DNA of 64,000 nt. It comes from Gyromitra esculenta. Lineage: Eukaryota; Ascomycota; Pezizomycetes; Pezizales; Discinaceae. Positions 27,863-39,121 of this stretch are shown piece after piece. The stretch covers positions 1,736,001-1,800,000 of the forward strand of contig JBCAML010000007.1 of NCBI GenBank assembly GCA_038503075.1, written 5' to 3'. Every line of letters starts with the position of its first letter. The stretch's first letter is position 1. The notes under the pieces were generated by a model, which saw only the letters and a program-made list of their open reading frames with translations, searched no databases and was not told the DNA's origin. A program made the translations under genes and the position numbers.

Positions 27863-28692
27863 TACTATGGTTCAAGTGCACTAAGCGCTTACTTGGAGCT
27901 CTTGGAGCTGAATGGAGTATTTGGAAATGGGAAATGGCGAGGTTATCGGAGCTTTGGGGAGGCGAGGTTTTATTTTTTTGCACTTTTCCCCCCCGCTTGG
28001 TCAAAGGGCTCTTTTTTCCTTCTTTTTTCTTTGTACAGGCGCTGGCGTGAAAATCGGGATGGGTGTCTATTTCCTATTTATTATGGTATCTGATCCACTT
28101 GGGGGGGGATTTTTGTTTATTTACCTTTTTCTTATTTTGTTCAGAGGTTGTTTGGAAATCTGCTGCTATTTTTCCCAAACCTGTACTATAGGTACCCTCA
28201 TCTATAAAAAACAGTACTCAACGACAACAACACCAAAGAACGCGTTAGCGCGAAATCCGAATCCATAAACGTCTCGAGTTTGGCATGGCATGGCATGGCA
28301 CATATGGTTACACCCACTCTGCATGGTACGAAACAGCCCATCAGAAGCTTGATATTGAGCCGCAACAGAAAATAGCAGCCACTCGGGTTTAGTGCCCAGT
28401 TTAAGTGGATCTTGGATCAACCCCCAAGGGGCCAAGAATCAAAAACCAAGAAAATACCCGTTAGCTGCATGATGTCACCCAAGAACCCAGCCCTGGTATT
28501 GGCACTAAAGTCACCGGCCAAGCAAATCAAGCCAGTGTCATAACCCACTCTGTGAATAGAGAGGCGTGCACCTGAAGTGGAAGGTAGCAGGGATTAATAG
28601 ATGGAAGGGACTGGGCAGGACGGAACGAAGGTTGGGACAATTGCAATTGACGTCACCCGTTCCTGCTTTCTTGTCCTACAAAGCTGGAGCTG
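27863..28692. other. Intergenic, no gene seen
   Basis: 3' flank of the RING/RBR-like gene and promoter of the APP1-like gene. A (GGCAT)n run lies at 28279-28299. No supported gene. Confidence 0.5.
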
Positions 28693-28699
28693 TATATAA
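28693..28699 (+). promoter_or_regulatory. TATA box of the APP1-like gene
   Basis: TATATAA about 95 nt upstream of the ATG at 28794. Motif and spacing only. Confidence 0.5.
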
Positions 28700-28793
28700 T
28701 GGCTCCCTTGATATGTATATTTTTTCTACTCAGTGTTACCGTTCGTTCTAATTTTTATTTTTTCCTATCACGTTTCATATTCTCTCGCTCGCC

Positions 28794-30533
28794 ATGTCGG
28801 CCGTTACGTTGTTTGTTTCGCTGCTGGCACTGCTCCTGGGCGCGGTGCTGGGCGCGCCAACTGATCCTCCGTCAGATCTGGCCCTTAGAGACTACCCATC
28901 GGAGCTCGTACCAAGAGATGTTATCGATTCCCTGAGCAGCTATATTTCGAATGCGGCAAGTGGCGTTAGCAAGGACGATATCATCCAGGGAATCCTGCCG
29001 AATTATTTCCAGAATATCCCATCAACGGATAAAATCAAATCCAAGCTTGGATTGAACGACACAGGCATTGCAGCGCTTCCGTTGGAAGTGTTGAACATCC
29101 CGTTAGTTCCCTTACAGCTCAATTTTAATATATATATCTTAAGAGAATCCGAAAAGCTAACGGTCCCCAAAGTGGATATGCAAATTATACCTCCCAAGGC
29201 TGGAACCTCCGTATTCATGGACAGGCCTACAAGCAACCCCTCTCCAACCAAAATGTTGTCTCCAACAAGACACTCGACGCAGCTGCAAATGCGTTTCTCC
29301 CCGACTTTGACATGAGCCAGCTTCAACCGCATGAGCAGGACAATGCGAGGAACTTGACGAGCGCGATACTGAGTTTGCCGCAGGAGGACGTGAAGTTGAT
29401 CTTCACGCTTGATGTGGCGCCAGGGCAGAATATTACCAGTGGGTGGAAAAGACAGGTTAACTGGCCGAAGCCAACGGATTCGAGAGGTGTGTTTCTGTCT
29501 ATGCGATCGTTCTATGTGAGGGTGAAACTAACTGTAGAATGATAGGTGAAATTGACGGGTTTGTGCAGCTTCCAGCTAATTCGGGAGACCTGCCGGCTGG
29601 AAATGCTACTACGCGGATTACCCAGCTAAATATCCACACTAATGGGACTGATAGTAAGCTCCCCTCGCCCTAGTCTTTATCATTGTTGAAGTACATAGAG
29701 CTAACACAGCCAAGCTGGAAATGCAACTGGCTATCTCGTTCCAAACCAGGGTATCACCATTATCTCGGACATTGATGACATCCTTCGCATTACCAAAATC
29801 TACGAACCTAAAGAAGGCATCCTTAACACCTTTGCCCGTGACATGGTTCCATGGATGAACATGCCTTCTGTAAATCCCCCCCTCCTTGCAACGCATTATA
29901 TATCTAGTGCTAACCTCTCTCCAGATCTACGCTAAATGGTCCGAGCAACACCCCGAGAACCCATACCACTTCCACTACCTCACCACCACCCCCGAGCAAG
30001 GAACCCGAGTCTACATGCAATTCATCTACCACACCTACCCCATCGGCAGCTTCGACACGCGCCCTCTCAACTTCACAACCGTCGACCAGACCTTCTCGAT
30101 CCGGAAAGTCCTCCTCTTGAAGATCTTCCAGACTTTCCCGCAGCGTAAATTCGTGCTCGTCGGCGACACCACCAACAATGACGTTATGAAGGATTACCCT
30201 GAGATGGCGACCACGTTCCCGGGCCAGGTCGCGTGCATATTGCTCAGGAACACGTCGGCGACGGACTCGGGGGATCATTTCCCTTACGATACGACCGGGT
30301 TTAAGGGGTTGAAGCAGGAGCAGTATATGTTCTTCACTACGTCGGATGATTTGACTGGGTTGGACTTTACGAAAGGTGATTGTAGGAATAATTCGGCGGT
30401 TATGGGAACGGTGACGTTTGGATGGCAGGGTTTGCCGTTTGGGCTGGGGAAGAAGAATGCTGCGGTTGGAAAGAGTATTGCGTGGGGCGTGGTGTGGATC
30501 ACGGTTGTGGCGATGGTGTTTGTAACGTTGTAA
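28794..30533 (+). CDS. Secreted APP1/DUF2183 phosphatase-like protein
   Basis: Five exons, 28794..29101, 29173..29486, 29546..29653, 29715..29869 and 29925..30533, give 497 residues. The signal peptide is MSAVTLFVSLLALLLGAVLGAP. The C terminus is hydrophobic (AWGVVWITVVAMVFVTL), suggesting a GPI signal or membrane anchor. The domain from about residue 257 matches the APP1 catalytic region as I know it: SDIDDILRITKIY, FHYLTTTPEQ, SFDTRPLNF and RKFVLVGDTTNNDVMKDYP. APP1 of yeast is a Mg-dependent phosphatidate phosphatase with a HAD-like DxDxT site. Here the Thr of that site is Ile (DIDDI, residue 266). Several NxS/T sites fit a secreted glycoprotein. An extracellular phosphatase-like or lipid-related role is plausible but not shown. 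Confidence 0.85.
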
Positions 30534-33253
30534 TTGCCCGGGGGGGCGATTGCTGTGTGTTTCTCTTTTTGAAGAAAAGTTGTTGTAATATTTCATCTGA
30601 GTTATCCTCTTAATTTGTTGGGTTTGGTTGGCTTCTTTCTGTTTTATACTTGCAATTGGTTTTTGGCGACTTTTTTTTCACCTACGGTTTTGATGCTTTA
30701 ACGGAACCGAGGATACATGTAGATATATATGATACCTTATGATTTGCTAAGATAATGGTTACGAGTTCATGAATGGGAACTACTTTTCGTTAATATAGAA
30801 ATGTGATATCTGTTTTATATACCTATCGGTGGACAAACCAGGGTCCACGATCTTCAGGAACAGATTCCGGGGTATGGTGATCATGAAGGGTTTCTGCCCT
30901 GTGAACACATACTGATTGGGATCACCTCAGTCACTGTCATTGGCTGAAGTTGCCTAGACGGCTCTACATCTTAGGTAGACATATCACAGCATCTAGATCT
31001 ATCTCTACCTTGGCTCCTTTGCGTCTGTATAAGTCTTAACTCTCTCCATCGCCCTCACCAGAATTAACACCGGTACCCGTATGCAGCTATTCCGGTTCCT
31101 GCAGGCTCGAGTCCTGCATTCATCCTTAGACAAAGTCTCAGCTAGAAATCCACACGTGTTGCACATAAGGGCACCACCAGTGGCATTTCTACCCTCTTCT
31201 GGTGTCAGTTCGCTTATCTCGGGTTACAATTCACTAGCCTTTATTCCATCCCATATAATTATAATGCTACCCCGACTTAGCGCACCACTCGAACGGGAGC
31301 CACGCACCTAGAACTCCAAGCACAACTCATTCGCATAAAGATTCATCCCTAAATACCTGCCTACTCCCCTCCCAGTCCACGATGCTACCCAAATCAATTT
31401 CACTGGAACTGCTATTTTAGGATTTATTGGCCCTAAAGCAATTAAAGGGAACCTCGAGCTAGCTCTTGGAGGGACTTCGCTGGTGTAGGCTCTGTAGGAG
31501 ACTGCGCCTACTCCCCACTACCTAATGCCTACGTCCATGTTAGAGACCCGACCGACTCCATTGTGGTAGCCGGGTCGGGCTGATCTGAATTCAAGAGTCG
31601 ACTAACTCACGAACGTAAAACTATATCTCATCGCCAGCTGGCGTCAATTGCGTATCTATATTTTTCTCTAGATGCGCCCTACCCCTCTCGTATTCCCTTA
31701 TCCTAGTCCCGAGAGGAAAGCAGCTTTATAACCCGGGCAGATACAATCAATTAGTCGCTACTCCAAAACTAAACTATCGTATCTACCAAGCCAAGACAAT
31801 TTCTAAGCATAAGCCGCACGCGTAGGCAGTACTCTTGTATTGGGAGAGAAGAAAAAAAAACCCCGTCCCATGGAAATCTAGCTTCGTCACTTTCAATCCC
31901 TTGGGGACTTACCTCCGTGGAGCTTTCTACCCGCTCAAACGCGTACGCTCCATGGAGGAAATTAATGCCCATAAACACAATGACGAAACTAAAAAAAACC
32001 ATCCACGAGAACTATATATAGAAGCTAGGGCAGAGATGCGAGATTCCCCTACAACATCTTATCTGACCAATCAACACGCTATTTAGATGCAAACATACCC
32101 ATCCCGACCAAAGCTTGGGCTTCTAAGCTCTACTTGTGACTATGTCGCCAGATGCATGATGCTATACGTGACACTCAGTTGGCTATTTACCATCAGGCAT
32201 TTCGTTCAGCTAGGCGAAGTGGCTTTTTGACAATGCCAGCATGATATATGTAGAGTTTGCCATCTAGAGGCAGGTGACATCACCGTCTTAGATCCTACAC
32301 ACGTCACTAGAGAGTTACGTTCTTATCTCCTCTGGGAATTCTGGAAAACGCTTCTTATCTGATAACGAATTACCCGGTGATAAAGAAACCGGTATTATAA
32401 TATGGCGGCGTGATTAATTGTTAATGTATCAGGGAGATTTTTAAATTGCTTTCGTGGTGTTTGGGGTTTCCCTAGCGCATACGGAACTAATGCCTGAGAG
32501 GGAGTTCCCCTCCGACAAAGAACGAGGTAAACAAGGTATTGCTATATAAAAACCTCCATCACCGATAGCTAGCGAGTGAGAATTTGTGACAATAGCATAA
32601 CCACAACGCTATCGTCAAGATCACATATCATTAACCCTGCAATACGAGTGATAATCCATGAGGCTATCCAAACGCCAGACGAACCGATCTAGAGTCTGGT
32701 TGCGCTAATTTACCAATCGATCACGACTCTCCACTTCCGAAGTAGGAGTTGAGCTAGTGCCTGAAGGAAGTGCTGCAGCTGGGTGGAGGCGTGGGAGGAG
32801 AAATCTACTGTCTCCCGATTGGGTAGTCCGTTAACTGCGCTACACCCAGTTTGCAGACTAAGCCACAGTTGCTTATCAATCTACACCCAAGCCAATAGAC
32901 CATAGTACTGTGAGCTAAGAGAGATCAGAGAGGTACTTAGTGTTTAGTCGGAGAACTTTCCTGGGTGGCTAGTGATAATCGTCTCTATTTGGAACGAGCT
33001 TCATTGTCCGGAGAGTAAAGTATTCGATCGTGCACTTAGAGAGAAATGCTCACGGTCCGTTTGGAAAATACTATACGCATAAACAACGTACATACACCGT
33101 AAATTGTTACAACCATTGCTCATCCTAGATTACCTTAGAGCTACGCATATACACCCCTTCCCATCAACACTATAGTACTATCAATACATATTACTCATAG
33201 CCCGTCACCATATCCCATATAATACCATTTCCTCGTCCCCACCCTTAATTTCC
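30534..33253. other. 2.7-kb gene-free region
   Basis: 3' flanks of the APP1-like gene (+) and the His/Thr-rich gene (-). No supported coding frame. A tRNA-like fold at 32779-32849 is listed separately. Confidence 0.5.
32779..32849. other. 71-nt tRNA-like hairpin, no B box
   Basis: A perfect 7-bp terminal stem (CTGGGTG with CACCCAG) closes 71 nt. The minus-strand reading has an A-box-like TAGCGCAGTTAACGG at the right place. No GGTTCGA-type B box or normal anticodon arm is visible, so this may be a tRNA relic, a SINE head or chance. Confidence 0.25.
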
Positions 33254-34208
33254 TTAGTGGGCTGGCACACTACGAACTCCGCCTGAAGCCGGATGGTCCG
33301 TGTGATGTCTTCCATGACCGAACGCATTCGGATGTGTTTGTTGTGCTCCTCCATTTTCCCTGATCTGTGGCTCACCCTCGAAGACATCGACCGTCTCTCC
33401 CTTTCCGTCCAGGACGCCTCCAGCGCGACGATACTCCTCGAGCGTCATCTTGGGTTGGACGGTGACTGGGTGGAATGTGGGTGCGTGCTCGATACGTTCG
33501 TGGATAGGGATAGTAGTGTGGATGACAGCGGGCTGGATGACTTCGCGTTCGATCACGGGCTGGACTTGTTCGTAGACATGGTGGTGTGCGTGTTCGCCGG
33601 TTACGGTGGAGCCTTCAACACGGGTGCGTTCGACTGGGAGAACCTCGCGGGTTGATTTGAATTGCATTTTCTATGGAACTGTTAGCAAGGTTGTAAAAAT
33701 TGGAGGTAAAGGGAGAAAGCATGAGAGTAGACAAACCTCCTCCTCTAATCTTCTCCTGACAATTTCATCGTCGACATCCCGTTGGATCCTGTGCTCGACA
33801 GGCAATACGTTATGCCTATGTTCCTCATCCAATACCTCTCTGTCCTCGATTGGCTGCACCCTTGTCTGGTAGTGACCTTGGTGTAGCTCACGGTCTACCG
33901 CAATCGTAGTTTCCTCGGTTTCTTTGGGAATAATCACTTCCTTTGTCACGGCCGGATTGAAGGTTTCTCGCACTTCGGTATCGTGCTTCTTGTCACGCGA
34001 ACTGTCAAAATCGCCATGGGTCCCCGGGTTAGCGGCTGTCTCGGTCTCGTCGGACGAAGTACCTCTTTTTTATAAGATAAGTATTGTCGAAACAAAGACG
34101 TAACCAAACAGAAAATGTACAGAACGGCATAAACAGTAGAGAATATAGTGTAGTATAGCTCGATACGACTTACATGAATTCCCGGGCGGCGTTCTTTACG
34201 GCTTGCAT
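33254..34208 (-). CDS. Hydrophilic His/Glu-rich stress/allergen-like protein
   Basis: Three exons on the minus strand, 34174..34208, 33737..34064 and 33254..33670, give 259 residues starting MQAVKNAAREFIGTSSDET. No signal peptide or membrane segment. The protein is highly charged and rich in Val/Glu/His pairs: EVIIPKETEETTIAVDREL, YQTRVQPIEDREVLDEEH, REVLPVERTRVEGSTVTGE, IHTTIPIHERIEHAPTFHP. It resembles fungal proteins often labelled only as allergen or LEA-like, abundant in conidia or under stress; function unknown, and this family match is from memory. It is divergent from the gene at 35454, which shares the HTT..I/H motif, so the two may be related or co-regulated. Confidence 0.75.
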
Positions 34209-35453
34209 CTTGTTTGTTTAAGCAAGAGATGCGTTTAAGTGGTGTAAATTGTGTAGAAGATTCTGCTTTGCTCGTTTGAAGTTGCTTAAAGTGTTGAACA
34301 GTGAAGGTAATTGTCGTGGTAAGAGTTCCTATCAAGGACAATATATAACTATTTCCTTGAGCCACACTACGTCATATATTAGCGCGGAAACCGTTGCTTC
34401 CCGTCAAGATGAGCTCATTGAAGCATTCGAAATCTCAGAGATCCAAGAAACATTTTGTGTCTCCATTGTGGCGCTGGGTAAACCCCGATTGTAGTGAACA
34501 GTTCTAGTTAGCTAGCTAGCGTCAATGGGATAGCTTAGATCGGTACAGTTAGGTATACTCGTCATACGGTGTCGTCCAGTGGGGTGCCAGTTGACTGAGA
34601 CTCTGTAATCGCACCTATCATGTTAGGGGGGTCTACTACTTGCAGAATGGCTGATTGTTGGCTACTGAATACCAGGCTGGGCGAGGCTTGGCAGTATCTT
34701 GGACAGGCTGTGTTTGTGATAAGATCGTCACAGATCATCACAGGGGACCAAAACCAACCCAGATCCAGAGTGGCGCTTCTGGAACTCGCAGCCGAGCCAC
34801 AGCAGCATCTCCACCCCCAAGAAGATGGCTTCGCTGCACTGAGTATAGTCTGTCACGTCATTGGTACGAAGCTGGCAATGAATTTACAATTGCCGTCCTC
34901 TCTTGCCCTGTTTGGTCGAACTTCTCCAAAATCATCCTCGATAACATTTAAGCTCAAGACCAGGGTGACGACAATATTGGGCAATTTCCGTGAAGGTCCA
35001 CGGAGCAATAAATCTCTCAACATGCACTCTGGTGATCACTTTCCAAGATTTGTACGACGATGCCCGATGGGTCTCCTCCGGTATGAAACAATCTTCGTGG
35101 GAGATGAGATTGGGTTCCTGCTGTATCACGTCACTAATGGCCTGACCACCGTTGGAATTCCCTAATTACGTCGAGAGGTTGAGAGTCAGCCTTGGGGGGA
35201 AAAAAAACTGTCGAGAGGACGAACTCCGTTTACCTGGTTGTGTGCCATGTTTTCTTGAATCTTTAGAGTTGAATATGTGGGCGAATTCTCTTGGGCCTTA
35301 GTGACGTTCATACGTTTGGTTCTCCTCCTTCCTTCAATCATACATGTCCACGACTTGCATACAAGCCCAGAATTTCGCCTTGCTTCATAGCGGCATCCTA
35401 TCTACTTGATCCACCGCAATTGAACGCCCACTGACCACCAACCGGTAGCAAAT
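34209..35453. promoter_or_regulatory. Shared divergent intergenic region
   Basis: 1.25 kb between two divergent genes for HTT-motif proteins, a possible bidirectional promoter. A 181-codon open frame (34620-35165, +) overlaps frames on both strands and has no recognisable motif; I treat it as chance. Confidence 0.4.
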
Positions 35454-37213
35454 ATGCCGTTCCGTCAAAGTCTTCGTTCAGCATTCCTAAAATTCCCGTG
35501 TGGCCATGGAGGATCTCAATTCGGGTCCAAAAAGGAAGAGCCTGGAACCATCCCTTCGTCACGGATCTACCCACCACAAACAGGACCATCTGATGTAGTA
35601 TCAGCCCCGTCGCCCACAATCCCGAGAACGCGAAGAACCCCCGGCGTACACAAGGATCCGTCGAATTTTCTGGGAGCTGAAGATGCATCTCGTCCAGTGA
35701 ATAGAGAACAGTTAGGTGATGGAACTGATCGTAGAGCTAGCAGTGGATCTGGAGGGGTGAAACGTTTATCTGCAATTGGCCCTGACTACGATCCTCCTTC
35801 TGATGTTTGTGATCAAGAGCATCGTGAGCATATTGGTGATCCGACTCTTGAGCGTGCTTATTTTGATCGACGTTCTCCAGTAAGTCTCCGAATAGCAATT
35901 TACCAGCACAGGCACTGATCTATTATTGAAATTCAGTTAAGAGAAGAATATCGTCGACATTCCTCTACTGCCAGTAACACGAGTGATTACTCAAATCACT
36001 GTATATACCCAGACCGTTTAGTATTTACCAGATTCTTAGCAGATTACCACTGATGTCAGTACCTTTTCTAGCAATAACACACTCCCTTCGTCCTGCAACC
36101 CCAATTGCGTCCTCCGCAGCCAGGCCAGGAGTCGATGCGACCCCCCAGAGCAACGCTAAGCCACGTGACCTCGCGAAACCTCGAATTGCACCTCAAACTT
36201 CAGCGGTTGCACCAGTGACCGGTATTGAGAGAGATATTAGCAATCTCAACTTGGGCGAAAGACGACCTCAGGAGAGGTTATCAGGTGAGAAGCTAGATAG
36301 GGATTTCAGAGTTAAACCAGAAGAGCAACTTGAAGAGGTAGATGACCGGAGACGGTCCACTCAATCAGAGACGGGGGTGTACAGGACGACGTCGAGGGAG
36401 GATGATATCGAAGATGGACATAAACATAAGCACGCAGGGCTATGTGCGGATGAGCTAGGTACGTTCTTGTTATGCCATGTGGGGTTGATGGAATACGAGG
36501 TGAAGGCAGAGGAATACAGACTTACGTGGAAGAAAAAGCACAAGGGATCACGTCTAAGCGGCAGGAAAACATACCCACGACAACCACGGTTCGAACTAAG
36601 CCTTTAGAACGTAAGTCACTCATCAATCATCAATGCTAATTGCTAACGCCCACCAGCCATAATCCACACTCGCGTACAGCCCCGCGAACGTGAAGTAGTA
36701 ACCAATGTCATAACCCGCGAAACTCACACCACCCATATTCACCCCACTATCCTCCCTATCGTCGACCAAACTCATCTCCCTCAGAAACACTATCTCGAGT
36801 GTGAGCCCGGGTCTAACAAGCTCGTTGAGATCTCGGCTGAGCAGGCTGAGCGAAGCGGGTGGGATGAAGTATGGCATGGAGATTGGGTTGTCAGAGGTGA
36901 TAATGCAACGGATTACGAGAGAGGTGTCGAAGAAGATAGATCGAACAGAAAAGACAGGCAGGAAAGCAACGTGTTGGATGCACATCAGCCTAAGGGAGTC
37001 CTGGAGCCGCCGTCCGAAGGACCATATGAGGCTGATGGGGCGTCGTACGAAATGTATGGAAGTGGTGAGGTAATGAGGGATTCTACACTTACAATGCCGG
37101 TGGGGTATGGTATGGGAGCTTATAACGATGCAAGGAGGAGGGAGAAGGCTGAAACTTTACACATGCCTGGGAGTTATGGAACAGGGAGCGTATTGATTGG
37201 GCCTGCACATTAA
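35454..37213 (+). CDS. Hydrophilic protein with HTTHIHP motif, function unknown
   Basis: Five exons, 35454..35879, 35937..36000, 36060..36458, 36545..36610 and 36657..37213, give 503 residues with consistent phases. The N-terminal half is low-complexity (Pro/Ser/Arg/Asp), with no signal peptide. The conserved-looking part is in exons 4-5: TTTTVRTKPLEPIIHTRVQP, VVTNVITRETHTTHIHP, TILPIVDQTHLPQKHYL, then a Gly/Tyr/Met-rich tail (MPVGYGMGAYND, HMPGSYGTGSVLIGP). I recognise this style from uncharacterised fungal proteins only. The neighbour at 33254-34208 (-) shares the VIHTT/HTTHIHP theme, suggesting a diverged pair. Exons 2 and 4 are small (64 and 66 nt) and less certain than the rest. Confidence 0.65.
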
Positions 37214-37825
37214 GTTTTGGTTGATTTGTTTGTCCTTTGATTTATTAAGGTTTAATTACATGCACACGCTAAATAGGAAACGGACCGTTTGCAGGATACA
37301 GTTTTTACCTAACATACGTTTTAGGAGTAGGTTGTATGGTGTATTTATAAGTGTAATGAGTATTGTATAAATAATAAGCACCCAAGTATAAGCCCACGGT
37401 TATTTATTCCTGTACGAGAAACCAACATGCTGAGGGCGTGAGTCTGGGAATTTCTTAACTACAAAATATTAGCCTTTGAGAGGCTACTAGCTATATCAAT
37501 TGTATTAAATAGATGACAGATAAGCTGAGGAGAGGAATTTCCCATCGATTGCACGTGATCGAGTAACCAGTTGCAACATCATTTCTTCACGTAAAATCAC
37601 TCGCACTAGAACCTAGTTCAGTTCTATCAATAACCAACAGAGCGAAGGTTACCGCTGAGCACGCATTTTCAAATGAGAAGACGTTTCTTTTTTTTCGGTG
37701 TTGCGGAGTCTACCGCACAAATATTTTTAAAATAAAATTAAATACAGAACAACTCCCTATCCTCCGCCCATTTTCCAGATCAAAAATCACACTTTTGTAG
37801 AGTCTTGCAACTGTCTCTCGCACGT
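37214..37825. other. Intergenic, no gene seen
   Basis: 3' flanks of two convergent genes; A+T-rich, no supported coding frame. Confidence 0.6.
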
Positions 37826-38971
37826 TTAGAAGGTGAGCGTGGCACCGGCAGATCCGTAGACAGCGGCATAGACACCTGAAGCAGCGACCTTGGTGTATGA
37901 GTAAGGAACGGTCTTCTGGGTTCCGACAAGAGCAGTGTTGGTGGCACCACCAAAGTCATTACCGGTGGCATACTAAGCATTGCGAGTCAGTAACTAGTAG
38001 TGAGACGATATCGGTGCTTGGGGGTGAACGGGTGACTTACAGCATAGCCAGCATCGGTGGAGTAAAGACCATCGCCGCAGTCAACCATGACATTGTTCTC
38101 AACAAAAAGCTGAGCACCATCACGAGTGTTAATGACATCATTGACAGTGAGATAGTAATTGTTGACAATATGTCCAGTTCCGAAGCGGTAAGACGGGCCA
38201 CGAGAGTTCAGGTTGAAGAAAAAGTTCTTGGCATAAGTGACGGTAAGATGGCCGCTATCCTCAGCGCTGTTTGAGTCAGAGTGGCCAACGAGGGACGCCT
38301 TCCAGTGGTCGTGGAGGAAGTTGTAGGTCAAGCTGATATAGTCAGAACCGTGGGTGATATCGAGAAGACCATCGTAGTAATCCTAGGCGGTAGATTAGAG
38401 AATGTTTAAGAAATTCCTTTGAGAGAAATTCATACTTTATCATGATCCATGTCAGAAGACAGGTCGCAATGGTCAATCCAAACGTTCGAGGCAGCCTGGA
38501 TACCGATGGCATCACCGGCAGCTGCCAGGACCTTCTTAATAGTCAAGTTACGGATGATGACATTCTTAACGTCAATAACCCTAAGGCCAACACCGGAGAG
38601 GACTATTGATTCCACGTGTTAGCCAATATTCTCAAGGAGCAATAATTATAAGCAGAAAACATACTGGCGTTATAGTCAGCGCCAACAATAGTCTTATCGG
38701 CCGCAACCTTGATAACAGTGTCTCCAGTGATAGTTCCCTTAACAACAATAACTTTCTTTCCGGAAGAAGTAGCGGCAGTCTGCAAGGCAGCGAGAGATGA
38801 CACGGTGGTAGTAGTACCACCGGCACCACCGGTCGTGCCGCCGTTCAGAGTGGCATAGCCAAAGTTTGCGGCCTCAGCAGCGGAAGCACGCTTGTTAAGT
38901 TTTCCGACAGAAGCTGGTACAGCTGCGGCGAAAGAGGCCAAGAAGCCAACGGTAAGAATGGAGAATTTCAT
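37826..38971 (-). CDS. Pectate lyase, PL1 family
   Basis: Four exons on the minus strand, 38665..38971, 38436..38602, 38041..38382 and 37826..37972, give 320 residues. The signal peptide is MKFSILTVGFLASFAAAVPA, followed by a short pro-segment ending LNKR (Kex2-like). Family marks: VVKGTITGDTVIKV, DKTIVGAD, GVGLRVIDVKNVIIRNL, NVWIDHCDLSSDMDHDKDYYDG (Ca-binding Asp cluster), LLDITHGSDYISLTYNFL, KASLVGHSD and the NLNSRGPSYRFGTGHIVNN region with the catalytic Arg. Reaction: Ca-dependent beta-elimination of de-esterified pectin outside the cell. The length is normal for a single-domain fungal PL1. A TATA motif lies 142 nt upstream. Confidence 0.93.
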
Positions 38972-39112
38972 ACTGTATGAATGGTTGAAAGTAGGGTTTC
39001 CCGGAAACGACTATTGAGAAGAGAAAGTGAATGGAAGAGCTCGCTGATCTTAGAAGATAATCAAGATTGGAGACTGAACTGGTGAAAGAAAGATGGAGGG
39101 AGACTGAGCGAG

Positions 39113-39121
39113 CTTTATATA
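39113..39121 (-). promoter_or_regulatory. TATA box of the pectate lyase gene
   Basis: TATATAAAG on the minus strand, 142 nt upstream of the ATG at 38971. Motif and spacing only. Confidence 0.45.

Noticed and set aside
34620..35165. 181-codon plus-strand open frame between divergent genes
   Set aside because: No recognisable motif, uneven composition, and competing frames on both strands over the same bases.
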